Positions 37,875 to 46,044 of a DNA stretch of 61,353 bases are shown here, piece after piece. The notes under the pieces are model-generated. The model did no database searches, was not told the origin of the DNA, and saw nothing but the letters and a program-made list of their open reading frames with translations. Source of the stretch: Allorhodopirellula solitaria (lineage in GTDB: Bacteria > Planctomycetota > Planctomycetia > Pirellulales > Pirellulaceae); the NCBI RefSeq assembly GCF_007859855.1, contig NZ_SJPK01000008.1:62311-123663 (forward strand). The letters are read 5' to 3'. A program made the translations under genes and the position numbers. Numbering within the stretch: the first letter of the stretch is position 1; every line of letters begins with the position of its first letter.

Positions 37875-38300
37875 ATGCCTTCGTCGGTAACCACAGCGAC
37901 ACGAAAACAGTCCGAGGCGATTCGAAGCCGAATGCGTGAGATTCGGAGTGACTTGCCCTACGACGTCGATGACGCTCGAGCACGGGTTAAGCAGCTATCC
38001 GATTGGAAGTATCACGTGTCACAACGACCGTTCGCAGTCGCGGCGGCCGCAGCCGTCGTGGGCTATCTCATCGTCCCTGCCAAGCAGTCGTCAGCGTCAA
38101 CCGTAGTGGTCCAACAAGACCGCGCCGGAGCCATCGACACGCCCTCTGAGAAGGGCATGTTTGCCGGCATCGCCGGTACGCTTGTGACCCTCTTGGCGAG
38201 ACAGGCCCTCCGCGTCGCCACCAACCAAGTAGTCGGTGCGATGTCTGCCCGTAGCGGTGCCTCTCCGTCTCCCTCTCAACCGGAAGTTCACTCGTCATGA
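37875..38300 (+). CDS. Small membrane protein, 141 aa
   Basis: A basic N-terminal half predicted to be helical (RKQSEAIRSRMREIRSDLPYDVDDARARVKQLSDWKYHVSQRP) leads into a short hydrophobic segment (FAVAAAAAVVGYLIVPAK, about 53-70). A second amphipathic/hydrophobic stretch follows (MFAGIAGTLVTLLARQALRVATNQVVGAM, about 95-123). The pattern rkPf.vaa.a...GYl is common in DUF3618- or DUF883-type proteins. It starts 2 bases after the CsbD gene and overlaps the next by 4 bases (ATGA). Confidence 0.75.
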   Translation: MPSSVTTATRKQSEAIRSRMREIRSDLPYDVDDARARVKQLSDWKYHVSQRPFAVAAAAAVVGYLIVPAKQSSASTVVVQQDRAGAIDTPSEKGMFAGIAGTLVTLLARQALRVATNQVVGAMSARSGASPSPSQPEVHSS

Positions 38301-38494
38301 TTGCTCCTTTGGTCGAACACGTACCCGAATCGTCACCGCGGCGTCATGCCGCAGCGATTCGCCGCGCCGAAAACCAGCCCTCTCAACGGATCTCTCGTTT
38401 CGTCGAGAAGCAACCCGCCGCCGTGATCGCCGTTGCGGTCGCCTTTGGAATCGGCGTGGGCTGGTTGGTCAAACGAAAGAAATGGTCCAGCTAA
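38297..38494 (+). CDS. Tiny single-pass membrane protein, 65 aa
   Basis: A polar N-terminal 38 residues, then VEKQPAAVIAVAVAFGIGVGWLVKRKKWSS, one membrane segment with a strongly basic end. The pattern P(A)-hydrophobic-GIGVGWLVKRK matches the tails of the DUF883-like proteins in this cluster. It overlaps the preceding gene by ATGA and its stop overlaps the next start by one base, so translation is probably coupled. Confidence 0.72.
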   Translation: MIAPLVEHVPESSPRRHAAAIRRAENQPSQRISRFVEKQPAAVIAVAVAFGIGVGWLVKRKKWSS

Positions 38495-39006
38495 TGTCCA
38501 CCGCCGCAGATCCCCAACAGCCGCTCTCGAGCTTTCAGCGTGTCGTCCGCGATGTGCTCGATCTGCTTGAACTGCAGATGCAGTTGATCGCCGTTGATAG
38601 CGAGGCAGCCAAACGCAGCCTGATTCGAGCGGTCGCGTGCGGGGCAGTTGCCCTCGCTCTAGCGGGCTCGGCACTGACCGTTGCGATGGTCGGGGCTGGC
38701 TTTGTCCTGGGCGAATTCACGCAACTGACCACGGGTGGATCGCTCCTGATCGTCAGCGTAGCGTTTTTCCTAATCGTCGCCTCACTCGGTTGGGTGGCCT
38801 TCCGGGCGATCCTCGCTGCCTCGGCCGCGATGAGCGAAACGAAATCCGAATTCACCGAAAACTTGCGTTGGCTCAAAGCCACATTGATCTCCCCGCAGAC
38901 CTCGGCCCGTAATCAGCTTCGCCGCGAATCGTTCTACGATCGCACCTCTGTCTCCTACAGTGACGGCGCCGATGCCGCCGCTGCTTCCTCCCACTATCGA
39001 AGGTAG
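38494..39006 (+). CDS. Phage holin/Holin-X-like membrane protein, 170 aa
   Basis: The ATG at 38494 shares its A with the TAA stop of the gene before it. The N-terminal 35 residues are amphipathic (VVRDVLDLLELQMQLIAVDSEAAKRSLIRA). Two hydrophobic hairpin helices follow (ACGAVALALAGSALTVAMVGAGFVLG, about 49-74, and GGSLLIVSVAFFLIVASLGWVAFRAI, about 83-108), and then a polar tail with a LKAT motif. This is the layout of the Actinobacterial Holin-X / DUF1469 family (PF07332), found in many bacteria without phage genes, often beside DUF883-like genes. It is probably an inner-membrane structural or stress protein. Confidence 0.75.
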   Translation: MSTAADPQQPLSSFQRVVRDVLDLLELQMQLIAVDSEAAKRSLIRAVACGAVALALAGSALTVAMVGAGFVLGEFTQLTTGGSLLIVSVAFFLIVASLGWVAFRAILAASAAMSETKSEFTENLRWLKATLISPQTSARNQLRRESFYDRTSVSYSDGADAAAASSHYRR

Positions 39007-39255
39007 ATGCAAATGTCGGAAACTCCTCCATCCTCCACTCCCGGTAAGTCCATGTCTGACCACGCCCGCCAGACCGCCGAACGAGCCGCCTCTGGCGCAG
39101 GCGACGCGGCCCAGGACGCCGCTCGCCATTTCGTCAGCGAGCCAGCCGGAGATTTGTTGAGCCTTGCCAAGCAGTACGCAAAAGACAAACCCGATGTCGC
39201 AGCCTGCTGGGCATTTGGCCTCGGCGTCTTCGTCGGTTGGAAGCTCAAGCCTTAA
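39007..39255 (+). CDS. Small membrane-anchored protein, 82 aa, paralogue of 35026-35265
   Basis: It begins directly after the preceding stop (TAGATG); Met 1 or Met 3 may be used. The N-terminal half is Ala/Asp-rich and helical (HARQTAERAASGAGDAAQDAARHFV), and the C-terminus is LAKQYAKDKPDVAACWAFGLGVFVGWKLKP. The tail is nearly the same as that of the 79-aa protein at 35026, so one came from the other by duplication. Function is unknown, probably the same for both. The response regulator follows after 74 bases. Confidence 0.77.
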   Translation: MQMSETPPSSTPGKSMSDHARQTAERAASGAGDAAQDAARHFVSEPAGDLLSLAKQYAKDKPDVAACWAFGLGVFVGWKLKP

Positions 39256-39329
39256 TCGGGCAGTCTTTTAGGGATGTCCAATCGACAGCCATTGATCGTG
39301 TCGTCTAAAATCGGAAGGAAATATTTTTC

Positions 39330-40877
39330 ATGTCCACTGGAATTGCGAAGCCGCCCCACGAAGAAGACGGATTGGCGGTGCAGTCCCGGCCACAGCCACA
39401 GCCCTCTGAGTTTAAAACGATGCCCAGTTTGCTAGTCATCGACGACGATCGTCTGGTCCTCACCCTGACTCAGAAATCACTTGCTTCGATCGCAGACGTC
39501 GAGACGGCCGCAACCGCTGCCGAAGGGCTCGAGAAGGTTCGCCGCGGAGACTACGACGCTGTCCTGCTGGATATTCAGCTCCCCGATCAGAACGGACTCG
39601 CTGTCTATTGCGAAATCCGCGAACACGATCGCCGCATCCCCGTGATCTTCATGACGATCGAAGCGGCCAGCAACACGGCGATCGAAGCCATGCAGCTCGG
39701 AGCGTTTGACTACATCGCCAAGCCGCTCGCAGTCGACCCATTGCGAGATTTGGTCGAAAAGGCGATTGAACAACGTCAGATCAGCAGCGTCCCGGTGGCG
39801 ATCTCAGCGGACGACCAGGACTCAGACACCAACGCTGAGCTCTTCATCGGTCGCTCCCCGGCCATGCTCGACGTGTTCAAGGCGATCGGCAAAGTGGCGA
39901 AGCAAGATGTGCCAATTCTCGTCCGTGGCGAAAGCGGAACAGGGAAGGAACTCGTCGCTCGGGCACTCTACCAATACAGCCAACGTAGTGACGAAATTTT
40001 CCTTGCCGTTAACTGCGCCGCCCTGCCCGATAACTTGCTCGAGAGCGAACTGTTTGGGCACGAAAAAGGAGCATTCACCGGCGCCGAATCCCGCCGGATT
40101 GGTAAGTTCGAACAGTGCAACGGCGGAACACTCTTCCTCGACGAGATCGGCGACATGGCCCCGTCGGTGCAAGCCAAAGTGCTGCGGGTGCTGCAGGACC
40201 AACGATTCGAGCGAGTTGGAGGCAACAAAGAACTGAAGACCAACGTGCGCATCATCGCCGCTACCAACCGCCCGCTCGAACAGATGGTCTTGGACGGCGA
40301 CTACCGCGAAGACCTGTTGTACCGACTCAATGGCGTCACGATCGAATTGCCGCCACTGCGTGACCGGCTTACCGACGTGCCAGCCCTGATTCAGTTCTTC
40401 CTCAGTGGCGCCAAGAAGGAGTTCAACAAACCTGACCTCGAGGGCCTATCGCCTGACGCTGTCGAACTTTTGAACGCCTACCAGTGGCCGGGCAACGTGC
40501 GGCAACTGCGGGCGGTGATTCGCCGCTGCGTGCTTGACACTGTAATGCCCGTGATTACGCCCGACGGATTGCCACGCGAAGTCTCAGGAGACTCCGCACC
40601 GAATCCCAAGGCGTCCGCGAGCAAATCGACGGAGTCGGGTTCCGGATTGCCCGCTTTGGTACGAGAGTTGTTAGAGAAAGGATCCACCAACGTCTACGCT
40701 GAGGCGACGCAGTACATGGAACGCTACGTGATCGCGGAAGTCCTGCGTGAAACAAATGGCAACCAAAGTCAAGCGGCGGAGATATTGGGAATCACTCGTG
40801 GCAAGCTGCGTGACCGCATCACCTCGTTCCGAATTGTCTTGAAGAACGATGTCGAAGTGGAGGCTGGCGTAAAATGA
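39330..40877 (+). CDS. NtrC-family sigma-54-dependent response regulator
   Basis: A receiver domain holds the phosphorylation site D81 (AVLLDIQLPDQNG), with acidic D38-D40, T109 and K131 (FDYIAKPL). The AAA+ domain has Walker A GESGTGKE (200-207), the sigma-54 contact loop GAFTGA (247-252), Walker B GGTLFLDE (265-272) and the R-finger region EDLLYRLNGVTIELPPLRDR. A Fis-type helix-turn-helix ends the protein (NQSQAAEILGITRGKLRDRI). It would switch on RpoN promoters once phosphorylated. A second Met at residue 31 (MPSLLVIDDD) is the more usual start for such proteins; the first 30 residues are Pro/Gln-rich. It is adjacent to two good sigma-54 promoters and so is their likely activator. No sensor kinase is in the window. 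Confidence 0.93.
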   Translation: MSTGIAKPPHEEDGLAVQSRPQPQPSEFKTMPSLLVIDDDRLVLTLTQKSLASIADVETAATAAEGLEKVRRGDYDAVLLDIQLPDQNGLAVYCEIREHDRRIPVIFMTIEAASNTAIEAMQLGAFDYIAKPLAVDPLRDLVEKAIEQRQISSVPVAISADDQDSDTNAELFIGRSPAMLDVFKAIGKVAKQDVPILVRGESGTGKELVARALYQYSQRSDEIFLAVNCAALPDNLLESELFGHEKGAFTGAESRRIGKFEQCNGGTLFLDEIGDMAPSVQAKVLRVLQDQRFERVGGNKELKTNVRIIAATNRPLEQMVLDGDYREDLLYRLNGVTIELPPLRDRLTDVPALIQFFLSGAKKEFNKPDLEGLSPDAVELLNAYQWPGNVRQLRAVIRRCVLDTVMPVITPDGLPREVSGDSAPNPKASASKSTESGSGLPALVRELLEKGSTNVYAEATQYMERYVIAEVLRETNGNQSQAAEILGITRGKLRDRITSFRIVLKNDVEVEAGVK

Positions 40878-41242
40878 AATCGGACACAAATATGGCAACT
40901 CTGACAGACCAACAGCTAGAACGCTTTGCCGCTGCTCTGGAACGTGTGGGAGGAGATACCGACATGTTGGTTGTGCTGGCAGCAATGGCGGCTGAAGATG
41001 CACCACCGCTCTTAACGAAGCTGGAGAGCGAAGTGCGCGACAGTGACCTCCGGGCGGCAGCGCACACTGCCCACGCGCTCAAAGGATTGCTCAGCGCCTT
41101 CGAGACCGGTCAACCAATTGAGGGATTGCAGCCCCTCATCGATGCCGCTCGTGAAGGCAACCAGAGCGAGGCGCTGAGGCTGCTCGATTCACTTCAGCCC
41201 AAACTGGAGAGCTTTATTCATCAGGTGAAAGAACTCCAGTAA
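40874..41242 (+). CDS. HPt (histidine phosphotransfer) domain protein, 122 aa
   Basis: A free-standing HPt four-helix bundle. AAAHTAHALKGLLSAF contains the phospho-accepting His at residue 67 (H-A-L-K-G). It would carry phosphate between a hybrid sensor kinase and a receiver. It overlaps the regulator gene by ATGA, so the two are probably made together and D81 of that regulator is its likely partner. The hybrid kinase must be encoded elsewhere. The missing glycine (SAFE where SxxxG is usual) is a minor departure from the family. Confidence 0.82.
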   Translation: MKSDTNMATLTDQQLERFAAALERVGGDTDMLVVLAAMAAEDAPPLLTKLESEVRDSDLRAAAHTAHALKGLLSAFETGQPIEGLQPLIDAAREGNQSEALRLLDSLQPKLESFIHQVKELQ

Positions 41243-41288
41243 CCGACTCGCATGGAAGCTCGAACATTGTTCTTCCTCACGGGGCTTT

Positions 41289-41702
41289 TCATTTGACAGG
41301 TATTGGAGCGGCCAGGTCGGAACCGCGTTCGAGAACGGCGAGTACGGCGGAAGCAGCCGAGGCGACCGCCGCGTCGCTCGAATCTGAGAGCCGAAGCAAG
41401 TCGTCACGATATTCGTCGCGAACCCAATCTCGACCGGCCACGTCGTCGGTGACCATCGGGAGAAACTGTTCGGTGAGTACCTGCGCCTGAGTCGCGGTGT
41501 CGCCATCGCGAAAAACCGCGCGGTAAGACTCCGTGACAATGGAACCGATCGCCACTGACAACGCGTCCTCGTCGATCACGATGCGATTGGGCAAGTCTCG
41601 CACCCACGCTAGCGTGATGGATACGCCCCACAGTGACGCAGCCAAAAACGTCAGCACGAGCACGAATGCAAGCGTGTAAAACTGCCTGATCCTGCTGTCC
41701 AT
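41289..41702 (-). CDS. Single-pass membrane protein, 137 aa
   Basis: Starting at ATG 41702 (MDSRIRQFYTLAFVLVLTFLAASLWGVSITLAWV), the protein has one N-terminal membrane helix and a 105-residue acidic domain outside it (VIDEDALSVAIGSIVTESYRAVFRDGDTATQAQVLTEQF). The upstream in-frame stretch to 41870 has no family character. No known family is recognised. It is convergent with the HPt gene, with 46 bases between stops. Confidence 0.65.
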   Translation of the reverse strand: MDSRIRQFYTLAFVLVLTFLAASLWGVSITLAWVRDLPNRIVIDEDALSVAIGSIVTESYRAVFRDGDTATQAQVLTEQFLPMVTDDVAGRDWVRDEYRDDLLRLSDSSDAAVASAASAVLAVLERGSDLAAPIPVK

Positions 41703-41914
41703 GGGCGAGCACCGAGTGTGTGGCGGCGAAGAATGAAGGATTGATGGCGGGGCCAAACCCTGTATTCTAGCGAATCGTCGAAGGCTATGCGTAAAGATTC
41801 CCAATCGACGCGGCCTCAATTCGTGGGCCGCCCCGCACCGATGGTGCAGTGGCTGACGCCCTAAGGACAATACGATTCAATACCGACTGCGCCAGCGATC
41901 TAGAGCGGGTCGCC

Positions 41915-42682
41915 TCATTCAGATCGATATCGGACGAGACTCCAGCCCTGCCCCAGGCGGGCGGATGACTCCAGTTCGTGCGGGTCACTCAAGCCGCCGA
42001 CAAACGATTCAGGCTGGCTCCCGGCCGGATGCCACTCGGCCCAATCATCATGATCGGTGCCGTTGAGCTGTAACTTGATCGCCCCCTGATGATTGCGTTC
42101 GATCGCTGCGATGCTGAGATGATCATTCGCCAATGTTGGCGAGGCGAGCAAAACGAGCACGCTGGGCCGGCCGAACGGGTAGGCCATGAACGGCCCAATT
42201 TGAGCGACCTCGCCATCGCGCTGAGGCCAATCCTGACGAAGCGGTTCGGTGATCGCTTCGAGCTCATCGAGCTGCGTTGCCATACGGATTCGATTCCCCT
42301 GCCATGCCAATGCAGAATAGTTTACCGAGAGACTACACCATATCGCGACGACCGAGACTATCGCCATCAGCGAGCGAAGCGAGCGGGAATGCGAAGCCCG
42401 AGTGGATCGAAACCGTTCAGCAATCAACAACCCAAGCGTCAGGAGCGCGACGAACAGAAACCCCGAAAAGACAGCTGTCCGGGCCAGCCCCACGGTGGCA
42501 ACCGTAGCCTGCAAGGAAGTCAACGGAGAGGTCAGGGCAGTCCCTAACGATTGAACCATCGACTCAAACCGCAGATCGAACGACGCCCAGGCAAACATGC
42601 TCGCCATCGCGATCAGGTGCAAGCTCCAGAGGACGCGTCCGCGCCTTCTGGAAACTTCCCTCGACTGGTGCTCCCGCTCCAC
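41915..42682 (-). CDS. Hypothetical membrane protein, 255 aa
   Basis: It has three predicted helices, at about residues 18-38, 68-88 and 104-123, a basic N-terminus (EREHQSREVSRRRGR), and a C-terminal soluble domain of about 130 residues (TQLDELEAITEPLRQDWPQRDGEV). No family is recognised. The start is 16 bases from the stop of the upstream squalene-cyclase-repeat gene, so the pair is probably one transcript. Confidence 0.7.
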   Translation of the reverse strand: MEREHQSREVSRRRGRVLWSLHLIAMASMFAWASFDLRFESMVQSLGTALTSPLTSLQATVATVGLARTAVFSGFLFVALLTLGLLIAERFRSTRASHSRSLRSLMAIVSVVAIWCSLSVNYSALAWQGNRIRMATQLDELEAITEPLRQDWPQRDGEVAQIGPFMAYPFGRPSVLVLLASPTLANDHLSIAAIERNHQGAIKLQLNGTDHDDWAEWHPAGSQPESFVGGLSDPHELESSARLGQGWSLVRYRSE

Positions 42683-42698
42683 TAGCTTGTCCCCTTCC

Positions 42699-43853
42699 TC
42701 ACTTGCAATAGGACAACGACATCAGTGCGAAGGCCGTCGCCAAGTTCTTGTCGTTCTCGAACCAACGGGCATTGTCGTTGGACCAAGATCCATCTTCGTT
42801 CTGCCGCTCGGCCAATTCGGCGATGAGATCGGCCTTCCAATCATGATCCACACCGTCGGCGTCGGTCAGCGTTTGCACGCCCGCCGCACTGAGCCCGGCG
42901 GCGAACGTGTGGTAGTAATAAAACAAGCCCGCCGATCCCATGCCCGGATTGTTCTCGACATCATAGTGGTCGGTGATCCACTGCAGCGCCGCTTGGACTC
43001 GCGGATCCTCTTTCGTCAGCCCCGCGAAAATCATGCTCTTCAGACCCGTGTAACCCATCGACCCGTAACTGCGCAGTCCGCCGTCGGGCGTATATCGCTC
43101 GTCCGATGTGCTGGGGTCGATCTTCGTTGTTGGGATCTCGTAGTAGAATCCGCCATCATCCACCTTGCCAGCGAATGCGGTGTCATTGTGCTTGGAATCG
43201 AGGTTCTGGCAGCGGGAAACGAACAGGAGAGCCCGCTGGATCGCAGCGTTCTCGGGCCCCTCATCGACGGCCCGTAACGCTTCGATCATGTAGCCGGTGT
43301 TGGAGAGGTCAGGGCGGCCAGCACCTCCGTAGCCCACACCTCCATACCACGGATCCGACGGATCTCGTTGCCCCTCACCAAACTGGATGCCAGTCACAAA
43401 GTTCTTGGCGTTCTTAAGGATTTGATTGTATTTCCCGGTCTTGTTGGCCTCCGCAAAACAGACCATCGCCACGCAAGTTTCATAATTCTTCAATCGTCCG
43501 TTGCCGTAGATACCGCCATCAGGTTTGACGTACCCCTCCAATGCAGTTAACCCCTCGGCAACCATCGAATCGTCAATAGAGCGACCGTTCTTCAACGCCG
43601 CAGTCAGGGCCAAGGCTGTCACGCCGGGCCCCACCTTGTCCGAAAAGGTCCCCGCCTCGGACTGCCCCTCGCGCGCGAGAAAGGCGAAGCCCTTGTCCAC
43701 AATCTGCTGGCGGAGGGCATCGCTGGCACGGACCTCTTGCTTCTCTTGAGCAAAGGCCAACGGGGCCACAGCAAGGTTCGGCGTGATCGCCATGACCGCC
43801 GTCGTGAGCAGCCAGACAAAGGACGAACGGCCGATACTCGATTGTTGATTCAT
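42699..43853 (-). CDS. Exported squalene-cyclase/prenyltransferase-repeat protein, 384 aa
   Basis: A signal peptide (MNQQSSIGRSSFVWLLTTAVMAITPNLAVAPLAFAQ) is followed by an alpha/alpha-toroid of repeated motifs: GTFSDKVGPGVTALALTAALKNG, KPDGGIYGNGRLKNYETCVAMVCF, GGAGRPDLSNTGYMIEAL, GSMGYTGLKSMIFAGL and NEDGSWSNDNARWFENDKNLATAFALM. Such terpene-cyclase-like repeats occur in many planctomycete secreted proteins and need not make terpenes; the catalytic DxDD of squalene-hopene cyclase is not evident. The ATG at 43853 is used because the upstream extension is poor in family character. Confidence 0.85.
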   Translation of the reverse strand: MNQQSSIGRSSFVWLLTTAVMAITPNLAVAPLAFAQEKQEVRASDALRQQIVDKGFAFLAREGQSEAGTFSDKVGPGVTALALTAALKNGRSIDDSMVAEGLTALEGYVKPDGGIYGNGRLKNYETCVAMVCFAEANKTGKYNQILKNAKNFVTGIQFGEGQRDPSDPWYGGVGYGGAGRPDLSNTGYMIEALRAVDEGPENAAIQRALLFVSRCQNLDSKHNDTAFAGKVDDGGFYYEIPTTKIDPSTSDERYTPDGGLRSYGSMGYTGLKSMIFAGLTKEDPRVQAALQWITDHYDVENNPGMGSAGLFYYYHTFAAGLSAAGVQTLTDADGVDHDWKADLIAELAERQNEDGSWSNDNARWFENDKNLATAFALMSLSYCK

Positions 43854-44511
43854 GAAGGCTTTTCCCAAAAAGAATGATGAAGGTGAATAGGCAGGTGTAG
43901 GCGAATCTCTCGGCGCAGCCCCATGAACCGGCGGGCGATAGCCGAATGGCACTTACTTTGGTTTGCGAAGCAGTCTTGGCAACCCGACGCGTGAGCGAGG
44001 GTGATCTACCGACCACGCAAAACGCTGCATTGTCCTCGCTGACCCATCGGGTTACCTACTGAGGAGATGCGACCGTTCCCGAATGCACCCCGCGTGCCAT
44101 CGCCCCGGCAAATACATCAAGTCCGCCACAATTCGCCCAGCGGCTGAATTTACCGTAGCAAACACGCCATTTGTCACTCTCAAACCACCCCTAAAAACGC
44201 CAACTCGCCCGTCCGGTTCGCCCCAGCGGCCTAGAATGGCGAAAAAGCCGCCCCCCAAGCCGGTTTTCCCACCGCCGCCAGGGGCTCATGGGCCATCCGG
44301 TCGAACCGCATCAATCGCCCCAACCCGCATCGTCGTGATCTTCAAGATCTCGATGGGAGAGCGTGGTCAAGAAAGGACTTGAGTCAGCCTATCGTGCCAG
44401 TCACACTACGCCGCATGACTGTACCGCAGTCGTGCCGACTGCCGGAGCGATCTCCCGAGTACTCGGTACAACTATCAACCAATTCCCCACCATTCCCATT
44501 GGCACAAGTCT
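43854..44511. other. Divergent intergenic region, 658 bp, no gene seen
   Basis: No frame here looks like a protein; a Pro-rich frame at 44083-44382 is unconvincing. A perfect 12-base palindrome CCGAGTACTCGG lies at 44455-44466, 45 bases before the wecB start, and may be an operator. Confidence 0.45.
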
Positions 44512-45657
44512 GTGAGTCGACCCAAAATTGCCGTCTTTTTTGGCACGCGTCCTGAAGCGATCAAGATGGCCCCGTTAGTGACGGCCCTCCAGTCCGATGA
44601 TCGCTTTGAATTGATGTCCGTCTCAACCGGCCAACACCGCGAGATGCTCGATCAAGTCGTCGACATTTTTGACCTGCCGGTTCACCACGACCTGGACGTC
44701 ATGACCCCAGGGCAAACGCTAGCATCCCTATCCTCGAAATTGATCGGCAAGATCGATCAACTGCTGGAGTCGGAACAACCCGACTTCGCACTCGTTCAAG
44801 GCGACACCACCACTGTCCTGATGGCGTCGTTGGCATGCTTCTATCGCCGGATCCCCACCGGGCATGTCGAGGCCGGACTACGAACAGGTGACATGACCAG
44901 TCCATTTCCTGAGGAAGCCAATCGGGTTTTGGCCACACCTTTGTCCACGCTGCATTTCGCACCTACCAGCGTAAGCGAGAAGCACCTGCTCGATGAACGT
45001 GTGCCACGGGAACGCGTTTTCGTGACGGGCAACACTGTGATCGATGCTTTGCACTTGGAAGTCGAACGCCAGAACGATCCCAAGATCGCCGCCGAGATCG
45101 ATGCCCAACTCACCGAGGTTCTACCCGCCGATTGGCGAGAAAAGAGATTCGTGTTGATCACGGGGCACCGCCGCGAAAACTTTGGCGGTGGATTTGAATC
45201 GATTTGCGCCGCAATCGCAGAACTTGCCGCAAAATTCCCCGACGTCCGCTTCGTCTACCCCGTCCATCTCAACCCCAACGTGCAGGGTCCTGTCGAGCAG
45301 TCACTCGGCAACCTCGACAATGTTCTCCTCCTGCCGCCACAGTCCTACCGACCGTTCGTAGCATTGATGCGCGCCTGCACACTCGTGCTGACAGATTCCG
45401 GCGGCGTTCAAGAAGAAGCACCGGGGTTGGGCAAGCCCGTCTTGGTGATGCGGGACACGACCGAACGGCCCGAGGGGGTCGATGCTGGAACAGTCCGCCT
45501 CGTTGGACCCGTCCGCGAAAATATCGTCGATGGCGTGAGCGAACTACTGACCGACTCGGCCGCCTACGACGCCATGGCAACATCCGACAACCCCTATGGA
45601 GACGGCCACGCCTGTGACCGGATCTTGCAAGCAATCGCGGATCATTTCGCGAAGTAA
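44512..45657 (+). CDS. wecB: UDP-N-acetylglucosamine 2-epimerase (non-hydrolysing)
   Basis: WecB turns UDP-GlcNAc into UDP-ManNAc for surface polysaccharides. A GTG start is followed at once by the family opening SRPKIAVFFGTRPEAIKMAPLV. QGDTTTVLMA, GHVEAGLRTGDMTSPFPEEANR, TGHRRENFGGG near residue 222 and TDSGGVQEEAPGLGKPVLVMRDTTERPEG near 300 are all present; length 381 aa is normal. It is the only plus-strand gene of the locus before the TauD gene and is separated from the amino-sugar genes by the repeat array. Confidence 0.95.
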   Translation: MSRPKIAVFFGTRPEAIKMAPLVTALQSDDRFELMSVSTGQHREMLDQVVDIFDLPVHHDLDVMTPGQTLASLSSKLIGKIDQLLESEQPDFALVQGDTTTVLMASLACFYRRIPTGHVEAGLRTGDMTSPFPEEANRVLATPLSTLHFAPTSVSEKHLLDERVPRERVFVTGNTVIDALHLEVERQNDPKIAAEIDAQLTEVLPADWREKRFVLITGHRRENFGGGFESICAAIAELAAKFPDVRFVYPVHLNPNVQGPVEQSLGNLDNVLLLPPQSYRPFVALMRACTLVLTDSGGVQEEAPGLGKPVLVMRDTTERPEGVDAGTVRLVGPVRENIVDGVSELLTDSAAYDAMATSDNPYGDGHACDRILQAIADHFAK

Positions 45658-45670
45658 GAGAATCCCCAGC

Positions 45671-46020
45671 AGTCCCATCAAGACTGCCCCTCAAGTCCCG
45701 GTAGGGACGACAACCCAATGCCGGTGGTGAAAACCACCGGACCCACCCAGCAAAAAACCCCCACCCACCAAGTCCCATCAAGACTGCCCACTCAAGTCCC
45801 GGTAGGGACGACAGCCAAATGCCGGTGGTGAAAACCACCGGACCCACCCAGCAAAACCCCCCACCCACCAAGTCCCATCAAGACTGCCCACTCAAGTCCC
45901 GATAGGGACGACAGCCCAATGCCGGTGGTGAAAACCACCGGACCCACCCAGTAAAAACCCTCCCGCCGAGCAGTCCCATCAGGAACTGCCCCTCAAGTCC
46001 CGGCACGGACGACAGCCCGA
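45671..46020. repeat. Tandem array of about 100-bp units with two hairpins each
   Basis: AGTCCCATCA starts units at 45671, 45771, 45871 and 45972; the first three are full and the fourth is cut short. Each full unit holds GTCCC-GGTA-GGGAC and CCGGTGGT-GAAA-ACCACCGG, the second a perfect 8-bp stem closed by a GNRA-type tetraloop if transcribed. The units differ by a few bases. The array lies between wecB and the transposase-like gene; further copies follow that gene at 46507-46690. Confidence 0.88.
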
Positions 46021-46044
46021 TCAATCCCACAAGTAGCGGAGGTC

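Noticed and set aside
38494-39006. Prophage holin as evidence of a prophage
   Set aside because: Holin-X/DUF1469 proteins are chromosomal in many bacteria, and no phage structural, lysis or integrase genes are present.
44083-44382. Pro-rich 99-codon frame before wecB
   Set aside because: Low-complexity composition, no family likeness, and an overlapping frame on the other strand of equal quality.
45671-46020. CRISPR array
   Set aside because: The units are about 100 bp with near-identical spacers and no cas genes nearby; it is a tandem palindromic repeat.
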